Shown: positions 38,413 to 47,056 of the stretch, in pieces
Layout: every line of letters begins with the position of its first letter
Numbering within the stretch: the first letter of the stretch is position 1
DNA from: Gelidibacter japonicus
GTDB taxonomy: Bacteria > Bacteroidota > Bacteroidia > Flavobacteriales > Flavobacteriaceae
DNA: 64,000 bases
NCBI RefSeq assembly: GCF_010725055.1
Contig: NZ_BJKB01000019.1
Coordinates: 25,455-89,454 of the forward strand
Reading direction: 5' to 3'
Translations under genes and position numbers: made by a program
Notes under the pieces: generated by a model
Seen by the model: the letters and a program-made list of their open reading frames with translations, nothing else
The model's database searches: none
Told to the model about the DNA's origin: nothing

Positions 38413-39195
38413 TTAAAAAACCTCTTTTTCACCTATAGCATCCAATTCACTTAAATCATCAAATCCGATAACTCCTTTATATATATAAAAGGTAGGATGA
38501 TACATGAACGCCGCAACAAACAAACTCCCAATTCCGCAGGTTACCATAGTCAAAATCATGATCGCCGCATATGAAACCACAAACAGACCAAAAGTCAGCA
38601 ACCATTTCTTATTTCCCAAACGGAATGCAGATCCTACTATATCTCCAATAGACCATTCCGGATTAAATGCGAAAATAATTGTAAAAAAGGACATTGGCAC
38701 CATGGCATAGATCAATGGGAGATAGAAAAATAAAGCCGCCGGAATAGCTATTAAAATAGTGACCAGCATTAATACGACTATCTTTCCAAAGTACTGTCCT
38801 TTCATAAAATAGAACAGATCTGAAGTTTTCACTTCACGACCCTGATCCAGGCTTCGTAGGATTCTAAAAAAAGCAGCATTAAGCGCCATTTGGATGGCAG
38901 CAATAACTAACACGCCTATCATGAAAAGAAGTATATAGAATATAGAGAAGCCGGCAAAGAAACCATCCATAGCATTAGGATCAATCTGTCCAGACTCTGA
39001 TTGATTAATAATCATGAGAATAAACGGCACATATAATATGATCATGAATGGCAACATCAAGATCATCACAAACAACTGCATTAGAAAACCTTGGAGCCAA
39101 CTCTTTTTATATAACTCAATGGATTGGTTAAAAATAGTTCCAAAATCCAAAGCTTTTGCATTGGCTACTTTGGATTGAAATTCTGTTGAAGTCAT
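38413..39195 (-). CDS. Polytopic membrane protein of unknown function
   Basis: 260 residues with about six hydrophobic segments (near 35-65, 85-110, 140-165, 165-180, 200-225 and 225-240). An N-terminal soluble segment ALDFGTIFNQSIELYKKSWL resembles the start of glycerophosphodiester phosphodiesterase membrane-domain-like and DUF975-like proteins. No catalytic motif is seen. It is divergent from miaB and precedes the LVIVD lipoprotein gene on the same strand, so a shared envelope role is possible. Confidence 0.6.
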   Translation of the reverse strand: MTSTEFQSKVANAKALDFGTIFNQSIELYKKSWLQGFLMQLFVMILMLPFMIILYVPFILMIINQSESGQIDPNAMDGFFAGFSIFYILLFMIGVLVIAAIQMALNAAFFRILRSLDQGREVKTSDLFYFMKGQYFGKIVVLMLVTILIAIPAALFFYLPLIYAMVPMSFFTIIFAFNPEWSIGDIVGSAFRLGNKKWLLTFGLFVVSYAAIMILTMVTCGIGSLFVAAFMYHPTFYIYKGVIGFDDLSELDAIGEKEVF

Positions 39196-39274
39196 GTCTT
39201 AAGTTATTAGTTGATTAAGACCAAAGAAACCATAAATTTTTAACATATTCAAAACATTTTTATACACTGTCAAT

Positions 39275-39306
39275 TTGTCACAATCATTAAAATAATCTTA
39301 TCTTTG
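39275..39306 (+). promoter_or_regulatory. miaB promoter
   Basis: TTG (39275-39277), 21 bp, TATCTTTG (39299-39306) matches the consensus exactly. An upstream in-frame start at 39304 would lie inside the -7 element, so the real miaB start must be the ATG at 39361. Confidence 0.8.
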
Positions 39307-39360
39307 CAGCTATCTTTTAATCTAAGATATAAACCCCACAACAGTTGTTTCATAAAGCTT

Positions 39361-40803
39361 ATGGAGAAAATAATTGACGAAAGCCAGCAAGGAACAAGTC
39401 TCGTACTTGAACAAAAAACAGAGAACACACGCAAACTTTTTATTGAAAGTTACGGATGTTCTATGAATTTTAGTGACAGTGAAATTGTGGCTGCAATCCT
39501 GCTTAAAGAAGGCTATAACACGACACAAAACTTAGAAGACGCTGATCTGGTCTTGGTAAACACATGTTCCATAAGGGATAAGGCCGAACAGACCGTTCGT
39601 AAAAGATTGGAAAAATACAACGCCGTAAAGCGCATCAATCCAAAAATGAAAGTAGGTGTTTTAGGATGTATGGCTGAACGCTTAAAAAGCAAACTGCTTG
39701 AAGAAGAGAAAATTGTTGATCTTGTTGTTGGTCCTGATGCCTATAAAGACCTCCCTAACTTATTGTCCGAAGTGGAAGATGGTAGAGATGCCATCAACGT
39801 CCTATTAAGTAAAGACGAGACCTATGGCGATATTTCGCCAGTCAGACTGAATAGCAATGGCGTTTCTGCATTTGTTTCCATCACTCGAGGTTGTGATAAT
39901 ATGTGCACATTTTGCGTGGTGCCATTTACACGCGGACGTGAACGCAGTCGTGATCCGCAAAGTATTCTAGAAGAAGTCAATGATCTTTGGAGCAAAGGTT
40001 ATAAAGAAATTACATTGTTAGGCCAAAACGTGGATAGTTATTTATGGTATGGCGGTGGATTGAAAAAAGACTTTGAGAAAGCCAGCGACATTCAAAAAGC
40101 AACGGCAGTCAATTTTGCCCATTTACTCGAATTATGTGCCAAAACGCAACCCAAAATGCGAATTCGATTCTCAACATCCAATCCACAAGACCTGACTTTA
40201 GATGTCATTGAAACCATGGCCAAGTATAAAAATATCTGTGACCACATCCATTTACCGGTCCAAAGTGGCAGCAACAGAATATTAATGGAAATGAACAGAC
40301 TCCACACCCGCGAAGAATATTTTGAATTGATAGATAATATCCGACGTATTCTTCCAACCTGCGCAATTTCCCACGATATTATTGCAGGTTTTCCAACTGA
40401 GACTGAACAAGACCATCAAGACACCTTAAGCTTGATGGAATATGTTAAATATAGTTTTGGTTATATGTTTACCTATTCTGAACGACCAGGAACCTTAGCC
40501 GCCCGAAAAATGGTTGATGACGTCCCTGAAGAGGTCAAAAAAAGACGTTTGGATGATATCGTTCAGTTACAAAGACAACATAGTGAAATACGAACCAGAG
40601 CTTATTTGAATTCTACAGTTGAGGTTTTAATTGAACGTGAATCAAAAAAATCAAAACATGAATGGTCCGGCAGAACCTCTCAAAACACGGTGACCGTTTT
40701 CCCTAAAGAACATTATAAAATAGGCGATTTAGTAAATGTAAAGGTTACAGATTGCACCAGCGCCACCTTGATCGGGGAAGCCATTGATTACGCACTCGAT
40801 TAA
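39361..40803 (+). CDS. miaB: tRNA-2-methylthio-N6-isopentenyladenosine synthase
   Basis: 480 residues from ATG 39361. The N-terminal UPF0004 domain carries three cluster cysteines ([32 protein letters not shown]). The radical-SAM motif CxxxCxxC is in [20 protein letters not shown] near residue 200. A TRAM RNA-binding domain ends the protein. It adds the methylthio group to i6A37 of tRNAs reading UNN codons, using two 4Fe-4S clusters. It leads a plus-strand run into a sigma-54 activator, lptE, a TPR protein and secG. Confidence 0.97.
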   Translation: MEKIIDESQQGTSLVLEQKTENTRKLFIESYGCSMNFSDSEIVAAILLKEGYNTTQNLEDADLVLVNTCSIRDKAEQTVRKRLEKYNAVKRINPKMKVGVLGCMAERLKSKLLEEEKIVDLVVGPDAYKDLPNLLSEVEDGRDAINVLLSKDETYGDISPVRLNSNGVSAFVSITRGCDNMCTFCVVPFTRGRERSRDPQSILEEVNDLWSKGYKEITLLGQNVDSYLWYGGGLKKDFEKASDIQKATAVNFAHLLELCAKTQPKMRIRFSTSNPQDLTLDVIETMAKYKNICDHIHLPVQSGSNRILMEMNRLHTREEYFELIDNIRRILPTCAISHDIIAGFPTETEQDHQDTLSLMEYVKYSFGYMFTYSERPGTLAARKMVDDVPEEVKKRRLDDIVQLQRQHSEIRTRAYLNSTVEVLIERESKKSKHEWSGRTSQNTVTVFPKEHYKIGDLVNVKVTDCTSATLIGEAIDYALD

Positions 40804-40874
40804 TAAAACCAACCTTTTTTATTATTCGATGTCGATAAATTATAGAATCTCAATTCTTAACTCTTAATTATTAA

Positions 40875-42140
40875 ATGGAATCAATTCAAGCCATAAAACA
40901 ACGTTTCGGAATTATTGGGAATGACCCAAAACTCAATCGATCCATAGAAAAAGCAATCCAAGTTGCACCAACAGATATTTCAGTGTTGGTTACTGGGGAA
41001 AGTGGTGTTGGTAAGGAGAGTATTCCTAAAATCATACATCAATTATCCCATCGCAAACACGGTAAATATATTGCGGTCAATTGCGGTGCCATACCTGAAG
41101 GGACAATTGACAGTGAGCTTTTTGGCCATGAAAAAGGTGCTTTTACAGGAGCCACCAATACCCGAGAAGGCTATTTTGAAGTAGCTGATGGAGGTACTAT
41201 TTTTTTAGATGAAGTAGGAGAGCTTCCTTTAACCACACAAGTACGCTTACTCCGTGTCCTGGAAAATGGTGAATTCATAAAAGTAGGCTCGAGTAAGGTG
41301 CAAAAAACAGATGTCAGGATCGTTGCCGCCACCAACGTCAATATGTTTGAAGCTATTAAGAAAGAGAAGTTCCGAGAAGACCTTTACTATAGGTTGAGCA
41401 CCATAGAAATTCACTTGCCACCATTACGAGAGCGCAAAGATGACATCCACTTATTGTTTAGAAAATTTGCGAGTGATTTTGCGCTTAAATATAAAATGCC
41501 AACCATTAAATTGACGGATGACGCTGTGGATCTCCTTGTGAAACACAGATGGAATGGAAATATTAGGCAGTTGCGTAATGTTGCGGAGCAAATTTCAGTT
41601 CTAGAACATACCAGGACCATTAGTGCCTCTACCCTAAAAGGCTATTTACCAAGCCATGGAAACAACCTTCCCGCCGTAATAAAAACCTCAAAAAGCGATA
41701 GCGATTTCAGTAGTGAACGTGAAATTTTATACAAAGTGCTTTTTGACATGAAGAGCGATTTGAACGATTTGAAAAAACTCACCTTGGAGCTCATGAAAAA
41801 CGAGAGTGCCCATGATGTGCAAAAGAAAAACGAAAGTTTGATCCAAAAGATTTATGGCGATGAAGAGGCAGAGGATTATGAAGGCACCATCGAAGACATG
41901 GAAGTATTATCCATTCCTGAGCAAATGAGCCAGCTATCAGATGCTATTGACGAATCAACTGACAAGTATCATTTCGCAGAAGAAGTTGAAGAAGAAGAAA
42001 CATTATCTTTGCACGATAAAGAGTTGGAATTGATTAAAAAATCATTGGAGCGCCATCAAGGAAAACGTAAATTGGCTGCTGCCGAACTTGGTATCAGCGA
42101 GCGAACCTTATATAGAAAAATAAAACAATTCGATTTATAA
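40875..42140 (+). CDS. Sigma-54-dependent transcriptional activator without a receiver domain
   Basis: 421 residues. The AAA+ domain fills about 10-250: Walker A VTGESGVGKESIPKI, the sigma-54 contact motif GHEKGAFTGATNTREGYFE, Walker B GGTIFLDEVGELP and arginine-finger region REDLYYRLSTIEIHLPPLRE. A middle stretch of about 110 residues is acidic and probably flexible, and the C-terminus is a Fis-type helix-turn-helix (KRKLAAAELGISERTLYRKI). There is no N-terminal sensor, so activity is probably controlled by level or a partner. Its targets are unknown; genes for envelope proteins follow directly. Confidence 0.93.
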   Translation: MESIQAIKQRFGIIGNDPKLNRSIEKAIQVAPTDISVLVTGESGVGKESIPKIIHQLSHRKHGKYIAVNCGAIPEGTIDSELFGHEKGAFTGATNTREGYFEVADGGTIFLDEVGELPLTTQVRLLRVLENGEFIKVGSSKVQKTDVRIVAATNVNMFEAIKKEKFREDLYYRLSTIEIHLPPLRERKDDIHLLFRKFASDFALKYKMPTIKLTDDAVDLLVKHRWNGNIRQLRNVAEQISVLEHTRTISASTLKGYLPSHGNNLPAVIKTSKSDSDFSSEREILYKVLFDMKSDLNDLKKLTLELMKNESAHDVQKKNESLIQKIYGDEEAEDYEGTIEDMEVLSIPEQMSQLSDAIDESTDKYHFAEEVEEEETLSLHDKELELIKKSLERHQGKRKLAAAELGISERTLYRKIKQFDL

Positions 42141-42166
42141 TTAAACGTTATACAATAAAAACATAA

Positions 42167-42673
42167 GTGGATAAACTCAAAGTCTTACTACTCGCCGTCT
42201 GCCTGGGCCTTATAACTGGCTGTGGGAACTATTCTTTTACAGGGATAACTGTGCCCACGGGAACCAGAACCTATCAGGTCAATTACTTTCAGAATGATGC
42301 CCCGTTGATTGAGCCCGGTTTAGAGCGTACATTTACAAATTCATTGGCTGATTTAATTCAAAACCAAACCAGTCTGCAATTAGTAACTTCTGGAGGAGAC
42401 ATCATTTATGAAGGCGAAATAACTGAATACCGCATCTCTCCAACCACGGCGACTGCTGACATAACTGCGGCCCAAAACCGTTTGACCATTGGGGTACGTG
42501 TAAGGTATTATGAAAAAAACAATCCTGACAACGACCTGAGCCAACAATTTTCTTTCTTCTATGATTATCCGGCTCAAGCGCAATTGGTAGGAGCACAAAA
42601 AGACACTGCCATAGCTGAGATATTTGAACGGATTACACAAGATATTTTAAATGCCACCTTGGCAAAATGGTAA
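42167..42673 (+). CDS. lptE: LPS assembly lipoprotein LptE
   Basis: 168 residues from a GTG start at 42167. Lipoprotein signal DKLKVLLLAVCLGLITGC with lipobox ITGC. The body has YSFTGITVPTGTRTYQVNYF, then LERTFTNSLADLIQNQTSLQ and GEITEYRIS, the pattern of Bacteroidetes LptE. With LptD it inserts lipopolysaccharide into the outer membrane. It starts 26 bp after the sigma-54 activator stop and is followed by the TPR protein gene 11 bp later, which also uses GTG. Confidence 0.88.
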   Translation: MDKLKVLLLAVCLGLITGCGNYSFTGITVPTGTRTYQVNYFQNDAPLIEPGLERTFTNSLADLIQNQTSLQLVTSGGDIIYEGEITEYRISPTTATADITAAQNRLTIGVRVRYYEKNNPDNDLSQQFSFFYDYPAQAQLVGAQKDTAIAEIFERITQDILNATLAKW

Positions 42674-42684
42674 GGTAATATAGA

Positions 42685-43632
42685 GTGAACAAACAAGAAT
42701 TTACATATCTACTCGCCCATCCTGAGCAATTGACCGTTGCACACACGGCGACCGTAGGCGAAATTGTTGCGCATTATCCGTATTTTCAGTCGGCGCGAGC
42801 CCTATATTTAAAAGGATTAAAATCTAAGGAAAGCTTTAAATACAACCAAGAGCTTAGAGTTACTGCAGCCTACACAACAGACAGAAGTGTTTTATTTGAC
42901 TTTATCACCTCGGAGGAATTCAATCAAAATGAAATTTCAAAACTGATCAAACAAAATACAGAACTGCTTAAAAGCATTGAAGTTAAGGATGCCGACGATA
43001 TTTCTGTACATAAAAGCGTCACAATAGATGATGCGTTAAAACAATATATCCAAGACAGTGAAGGTGTCTTGGATCCTGATTTATTTCAGCAAAAAACACC
43101 CTTTCAAACCATTCCCAAAGCGGAAACAACAGCTCCCATTCTTGACGTTGATGTTAAAAACATCCACCCTTCCTCTCCTGAAGAGCAATTGAACATTGGC
43201 AAACCCTTGGAGTTTGATAAAAACGAAACCCATTCATTTACGCAATGGTTAAAGATGACCAGCTTTAAACCTATTGAAAGGGAGCCAGAAGTCGAAAAAC
43301 CAGAAATCCAGCCTCAATTGCCTCCTCAGGGATCAAAACAAGAGTCCGGTCTCGAGAAAAAGCTAGATATAATTGATAGGTTTATAACGGCCAATCCAAA
43401 AATCTCTCCAATCAAGGAAAAAGCACCCTCAATCAATTTGGCGCAAACCCAGCTTGTACAGAATGACAACCTGATGACAGAGACCTTGGCCCGCATTTAT
43501 TTGGAGCAGAAAAATTATGAGAAAGCAATTCAATCTTATAAGATTTTAATTTTGAAATATCCAGAAAAAAGTGGTTTCTTTGCAGACCAAATTAAAGCAG
43601 TAAAACAATTACAAGAAAATAATACCAAATAG
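42685..43632 (+). CDS. Hypothetical protein with C-terminal TPR
   Basis: 315 residues from a GTG at 42685. The N-terminal 80 residues (NKQEFTYLLAHPEQLTVAHT, then YFQSARALYLKGLKSKESFK) are helical, and a Pro/Glu/Gln-rich middle region (about 145-250) looks disordered. The C-terminal LARIYLEQKNYEKAIQSYKI with ILKYPEKSGFFADQIKAVKQ is one or two tetratricopeptide repeats. There is no signal peptide. This protein is typical of Flavobacteriia between lptE and secG; its function is unknown. A role linked to envelope export would fit both neighbours but is inference. Confidence 0.75.
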   Translation: MNKQEFTYLLAHPEQLTVAHTATVGEIVAHYPYFQSARALYLKGLKSKESFKYNQELRVTAAYTTDRSVLFDFITSEEFNQNEISKLIKQNTELLKSIEVKDADDISVHKSVTIDDALKQYIQDSEGVLDPDLFQQKTPFQTIPKAETTAPILDVDVKNIHPSSPEEQLNIGKPLEFDKNETHSFTQWLKMTSFKPIEREPEVEKPEIQPQLPPQGSKQESGLEKKLDIIDRFITANPKISPIKEKAPSINLAQTQLVQNDNLMTETLARIYLEQKNYEKAIQSYKILILKYPEKSGFFADQIKAVKQLQENNTK

Positions 43633-43635
43633 CAC

Positions 43636-43986
43636 ATGAGTACGTTTACAATATTTTTAGTTCTTATCATCATCGTATCATTTTTATTGGTGGTTGTCAT
43701 CATGGTTCAAAATCCAAAAGGTGGCGGCTTGTCTTCGTCATTTGGTGGCGGTGGTTCACAGCAATTAGGTGGAGTCAAAAAAACAACCGACTTTTTAGAT
43801 AAAAGTACTTGGATTTTAGCAACTGTACTTTTGGCGTTGATATTGGTATCAAATATTGCTATAGATGGTGCCACTGGTACTACAGAGTCTAAAGCTTTGG
43901 ACAGTGATGCAGCAACAAGTATCCCTGCGCCAACTATGCCCGCAACAGATAATGCAGTAACACCAATTGACACCACGAACAACTAG
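43636..43986 (+). CDS. secG: Preprotein translocase subunit SecG
   Basis: 116 residues with two membrane helices (about 3-23 and 54-76) and between them the conserved VIMVQNPKGGGLSSSFGGGG loop. The C-terminal 30 residues are Ala/Thr-rich and low in complexity, as often in this group. SecG is the third core part of the SecYEG translocon. It starts 3 bp after the TPR gene and ends at a terminator, closing the miaB-to-secG run. Confidence 0.92.
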   Translation: MSTFTIFLVLIIIVSFLLVVVIMVQNPKGGGLSSSFGGGGSQQLGGVKKTTDFLDKSTWILATVLLALILVSNIAIDGATGTTESKALDSDAATSIPAPTMPATDNAVTPIDTTNN

Positions 43987-44010
43987 TAAAGTTCAAAAAA
44001 AAAATCACTC

Positions 44011-44045
44011 AAAATGCCAACAAAATCTGTTGGCATTTTTTGTTA
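44011..44045 (+). terminator. secG terminator
   Basis: A 12-bp perfect stem AAAATGCCAACA / TGTTGGCATTTT with a six-base loop and a following T-run, 25 bp after the secG stop. Confidence 0.92.
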
Positions 44046-44121
44046 CTGAAACTTTGTCAGTTAACTACCCATGGCACATTTTTCGCATCTATCACAAACG
44101 TTAAACATAATTAATTAACCC

Positions 44122-44139
44122 GTCATGCTTTGGCATGAC
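44122..44139. repeat. Short palindrome upstream of groES
   Basis: GTCATGC and GCATGAC pair perfectly around TTTG, 21 bp before the groES ATG. It may be a leader hairpin or another dispersed element. No CIRCE-type HrcA site is seen. Confidence 0.7.
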
Positions 44140-44159
44140 CAAAACAAAAAAATACAACT

Positions 44160-44435
44160 ATGGGATTAAACATTAAGCCATTGGCAGACCGCGTTCTTAT
44201 TGAACCAGTTGAAGCTGAGACGAAAACAGCTTCGGGAATTATTATTCCAGACAACGCAAAAGAAAAACCTCAAAAAGGTAAAGTTGTGGCCGTTGGTGCC
44301 GGTACTAAAAAAAATCCAATGACTGTAAAGGTTGGTGAAACCGTTCTCTACGGAAAATATGCAGGAACAGAATTAAAACTTGAAGGCAAAGATTATTTGA
44401 TCATGCGTGAAAGTGATGTGCTTGCAATCATCTAA
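44160..44435 (+). CDS. groES: Co-chaperonin GroES
   Basis: 91 residues. [20 protein letters not shown] is the conserved N-terminus, and the mobile loop that docks on GroEL follows ([20 protein letters not shown]). It forms the seven-fold lid of the GroEL chamber. The gene is followed by groEL after 103 bp containing two different palindromes, an unusual spacer for this pair. No heat-shock operator was recognised. Confidence 0.98.
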   Translation: MGLNIKPLADRVLIEPVEAETKTASGIIIPDNAKEKPQKGKVVAVGAGTKKNPMTVKVGETVLYGKYAGTELKLEGKDYLIMRESDVLAII

Positions 44436-44445
44436 AAATTAAGTC

Positions 44446-44465
44446 ATTTCCGCGAAGGCGGAAAT
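44446..44465. repeat. Dispersed palindrome, variant arms ATTTCCGC
   Basis: Arms ATTTCCGC / GCGGAAAT pair perfectly around GAAG. Compared with copy 1 both arms carry matching changes, so the structure is kept while the sequence has changed. Confidence 0.85.
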
Positions 44466-44495
44466 CTCATTACATTAATCTATACAAATCCAAAG

Positions 44496-44515
44496 ATTCC
44501 CACCTTCGTGGGAAT
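44496..44515. repeat. Dispersed palindrome, variant arms ATTCCCAC
   Basis: Arms ATTCCCAC / GTGGGAAT pair perfectly around CTTC. It is the second palindrome in the groES-groEL gap, 30 bp after the first, ending 23 bp before the groEL ATG. Confidence 0.85.
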
Positions 44516-44535
44516 GACAAAATAAAATTTTTTGA

Positions 44536-46167
<1,632 letters not shown>

Positions 46168-46196
46168 GTCAAAGCTGTTGACAATTATTACCATAA

Positions 46197-46230
46197 AAAA
46201 CGCCTCAATTTAATTGGGGCGTTTTCTTTT
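46197..46230. terminator. groEL terminator
   Basis: AAAACGCCTCAAT / ATTGGGGCGTTTT with one T-G pair and a three-base loop, then CTTTTT. A-rich and T-rich flanks let it also serve the convergent small gene at 46282. Confidence 0.88.
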
Positions 46231-46281
46231 TGTGGTTTTTCTTAAAAACTGTTTATTACATAAAATAAACTGTGTGTCAAG

Positions 46282-46380
46282 CTATTTCTTTTTTGGAGCA
46301 GCTTGAGGTGCCTTTTTTACCGGTTGCTTTTGAGCAGGCTTAGGCGCTTGTGGTTTCCCACCTAAATTAGATTGTGCCAT
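46282..46380 (-). CDS. Small Pro/Lys/Ala-rich protein of 32 residues
   Basis: ATG at 46378-46380, stop TAG at 46282-46284. The product begins MAQSNLGGKPQAPKP and ends KKAPQAAPKKK. It is strongly basic and without hydrophobic residues, similar in composition to histone H1-like tails. It lies between the groEL terminator and the HMA gene, both outward ends of other units, so it would be its own gene. A real gene is supported by the clean start, the biased composition and the shared bidirectional terminator. No family is recognised. Confidence 0.5.
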   Translation of the reverse strand: MAQSNLGGKPQAPKPAQKQPVKKAPQAAPKKK

Positions 46381-46465
46381 AATAATTTATGATTTTAAAT
46401 CCGTATTAAAGATACAACCGATGAGCACAATGTTATTCTATTATTAGCAAATATTTAACTATAGT

Positions 46466-46828
46466 TTACTGCTTGTCATCCTTATGATCATCCCTTACGG
46501 CCTCATCTCTATACAAACAGCACTTGTGTAGACTATGATAGGCCTCATCTGTAGCTTTTATTTCCTTCGTATCATGACCGGCATCGGCAATACTTTGCTT
46601 AATGGCCTTCATACTTGTTTTTCGTTCATCATAAATCAATTTTAGTTCATGGGTATTGACGTCCCAATTGGCCACTTTCACCCCTTTGGCCTTAATGGCT
46701 GCTTTCTCAATACGTTCCTTACACATATTACATACCCCGTCTACTTCAATAGTGGCTTTGGCATTTTTATTCTGAGCAAAGGTTACGCTCCCAACCAATA
46801 CGATTAATACGAATACTATTTTTTTCAT
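46466..46828 (-). CDS. Secreted heavy-metal-associated (HMA) domain protein
   Basis: 120 residues. Signal peptide MKKIVFVLIVLVGSVTFAQ, then a ferredoxin-like HMA domain (about 22-95) with the metal-binding pair in VDGVCNMCKERIEKAAIKA (CxxC at about 33-36). The tail carries HSLHKCCLYRDEAVRDDHKD, adding a CC pair and His residues that could bind metal. A periplasmic carrier for copper or a similar soft metal is likely. It is at the downstream end of the HYC_CC_PP and TonB-receptor group, 228 bp after the receptor stop. Confidence 0.85.
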   Translation of the reverse strand: MKKIVFVLIVLVGSVTFAQNKNAKATIEVDGVCNMCKERIEKAAIKAKGVKVANWDVNTHELKLIYDERKTSMKAIKQSIADAGHDTKEIKATDEAYHSLHKCCLYRDEAVRDDHKDDKQ

Positions 46829-47056
46829 AATGTTTGATTTTTTATTCCCACGAAAGTGAGAATCTGTTTATTGTTCTTTATACCTTCCGAGGAAGGAATT
46901 TATTTATAATTGTTTGATTCTTGATATTTGCCATGAATGAACCCATACTTTAAACGTGATTAGGTTGGTCTTGATTGGTCTTGGTTGTTAATATTATCTA
47001 CTATTTAAGAGATTAGCTTCGCTGAACCTTAAGGTTCCTGCCTTCGCAGGAATTGA
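46829..47056. other. Gap between HMA and TonB-receptor genes, rich in palindromes
   Basis: No gene. Three palindromic elements lie here: 46844-46863 (arms ATTCCCAC and a decayed GTGAGAAT), 46883-46896 (CCTTCC / GGAAGG) and 47035-47052 (TTCCTGC, CTTC, GCAGGAA). A short direct repeat GGTCTTGATT/GGTCTTGGTT is near 46969-46985. Confidence 0.6.
47035..47052. repeat. Dispersed palindrome, copy near the TonB receptor stop
   Basis: TTCCTGC / GCAGGAA around CTTC, 4 bp after the stop of the TonB receptor on its own strand, but with no T-run to make it a terminator. Confidence 0.8.

Noticed and set aside
44040..44159. A CIRCE (HrcA) heat-shock operator before groES
   Set aside because: The TTAGCACTC / GAGTGCTAA pair is absent; only an unrelated GTCATGC palindrome is present.
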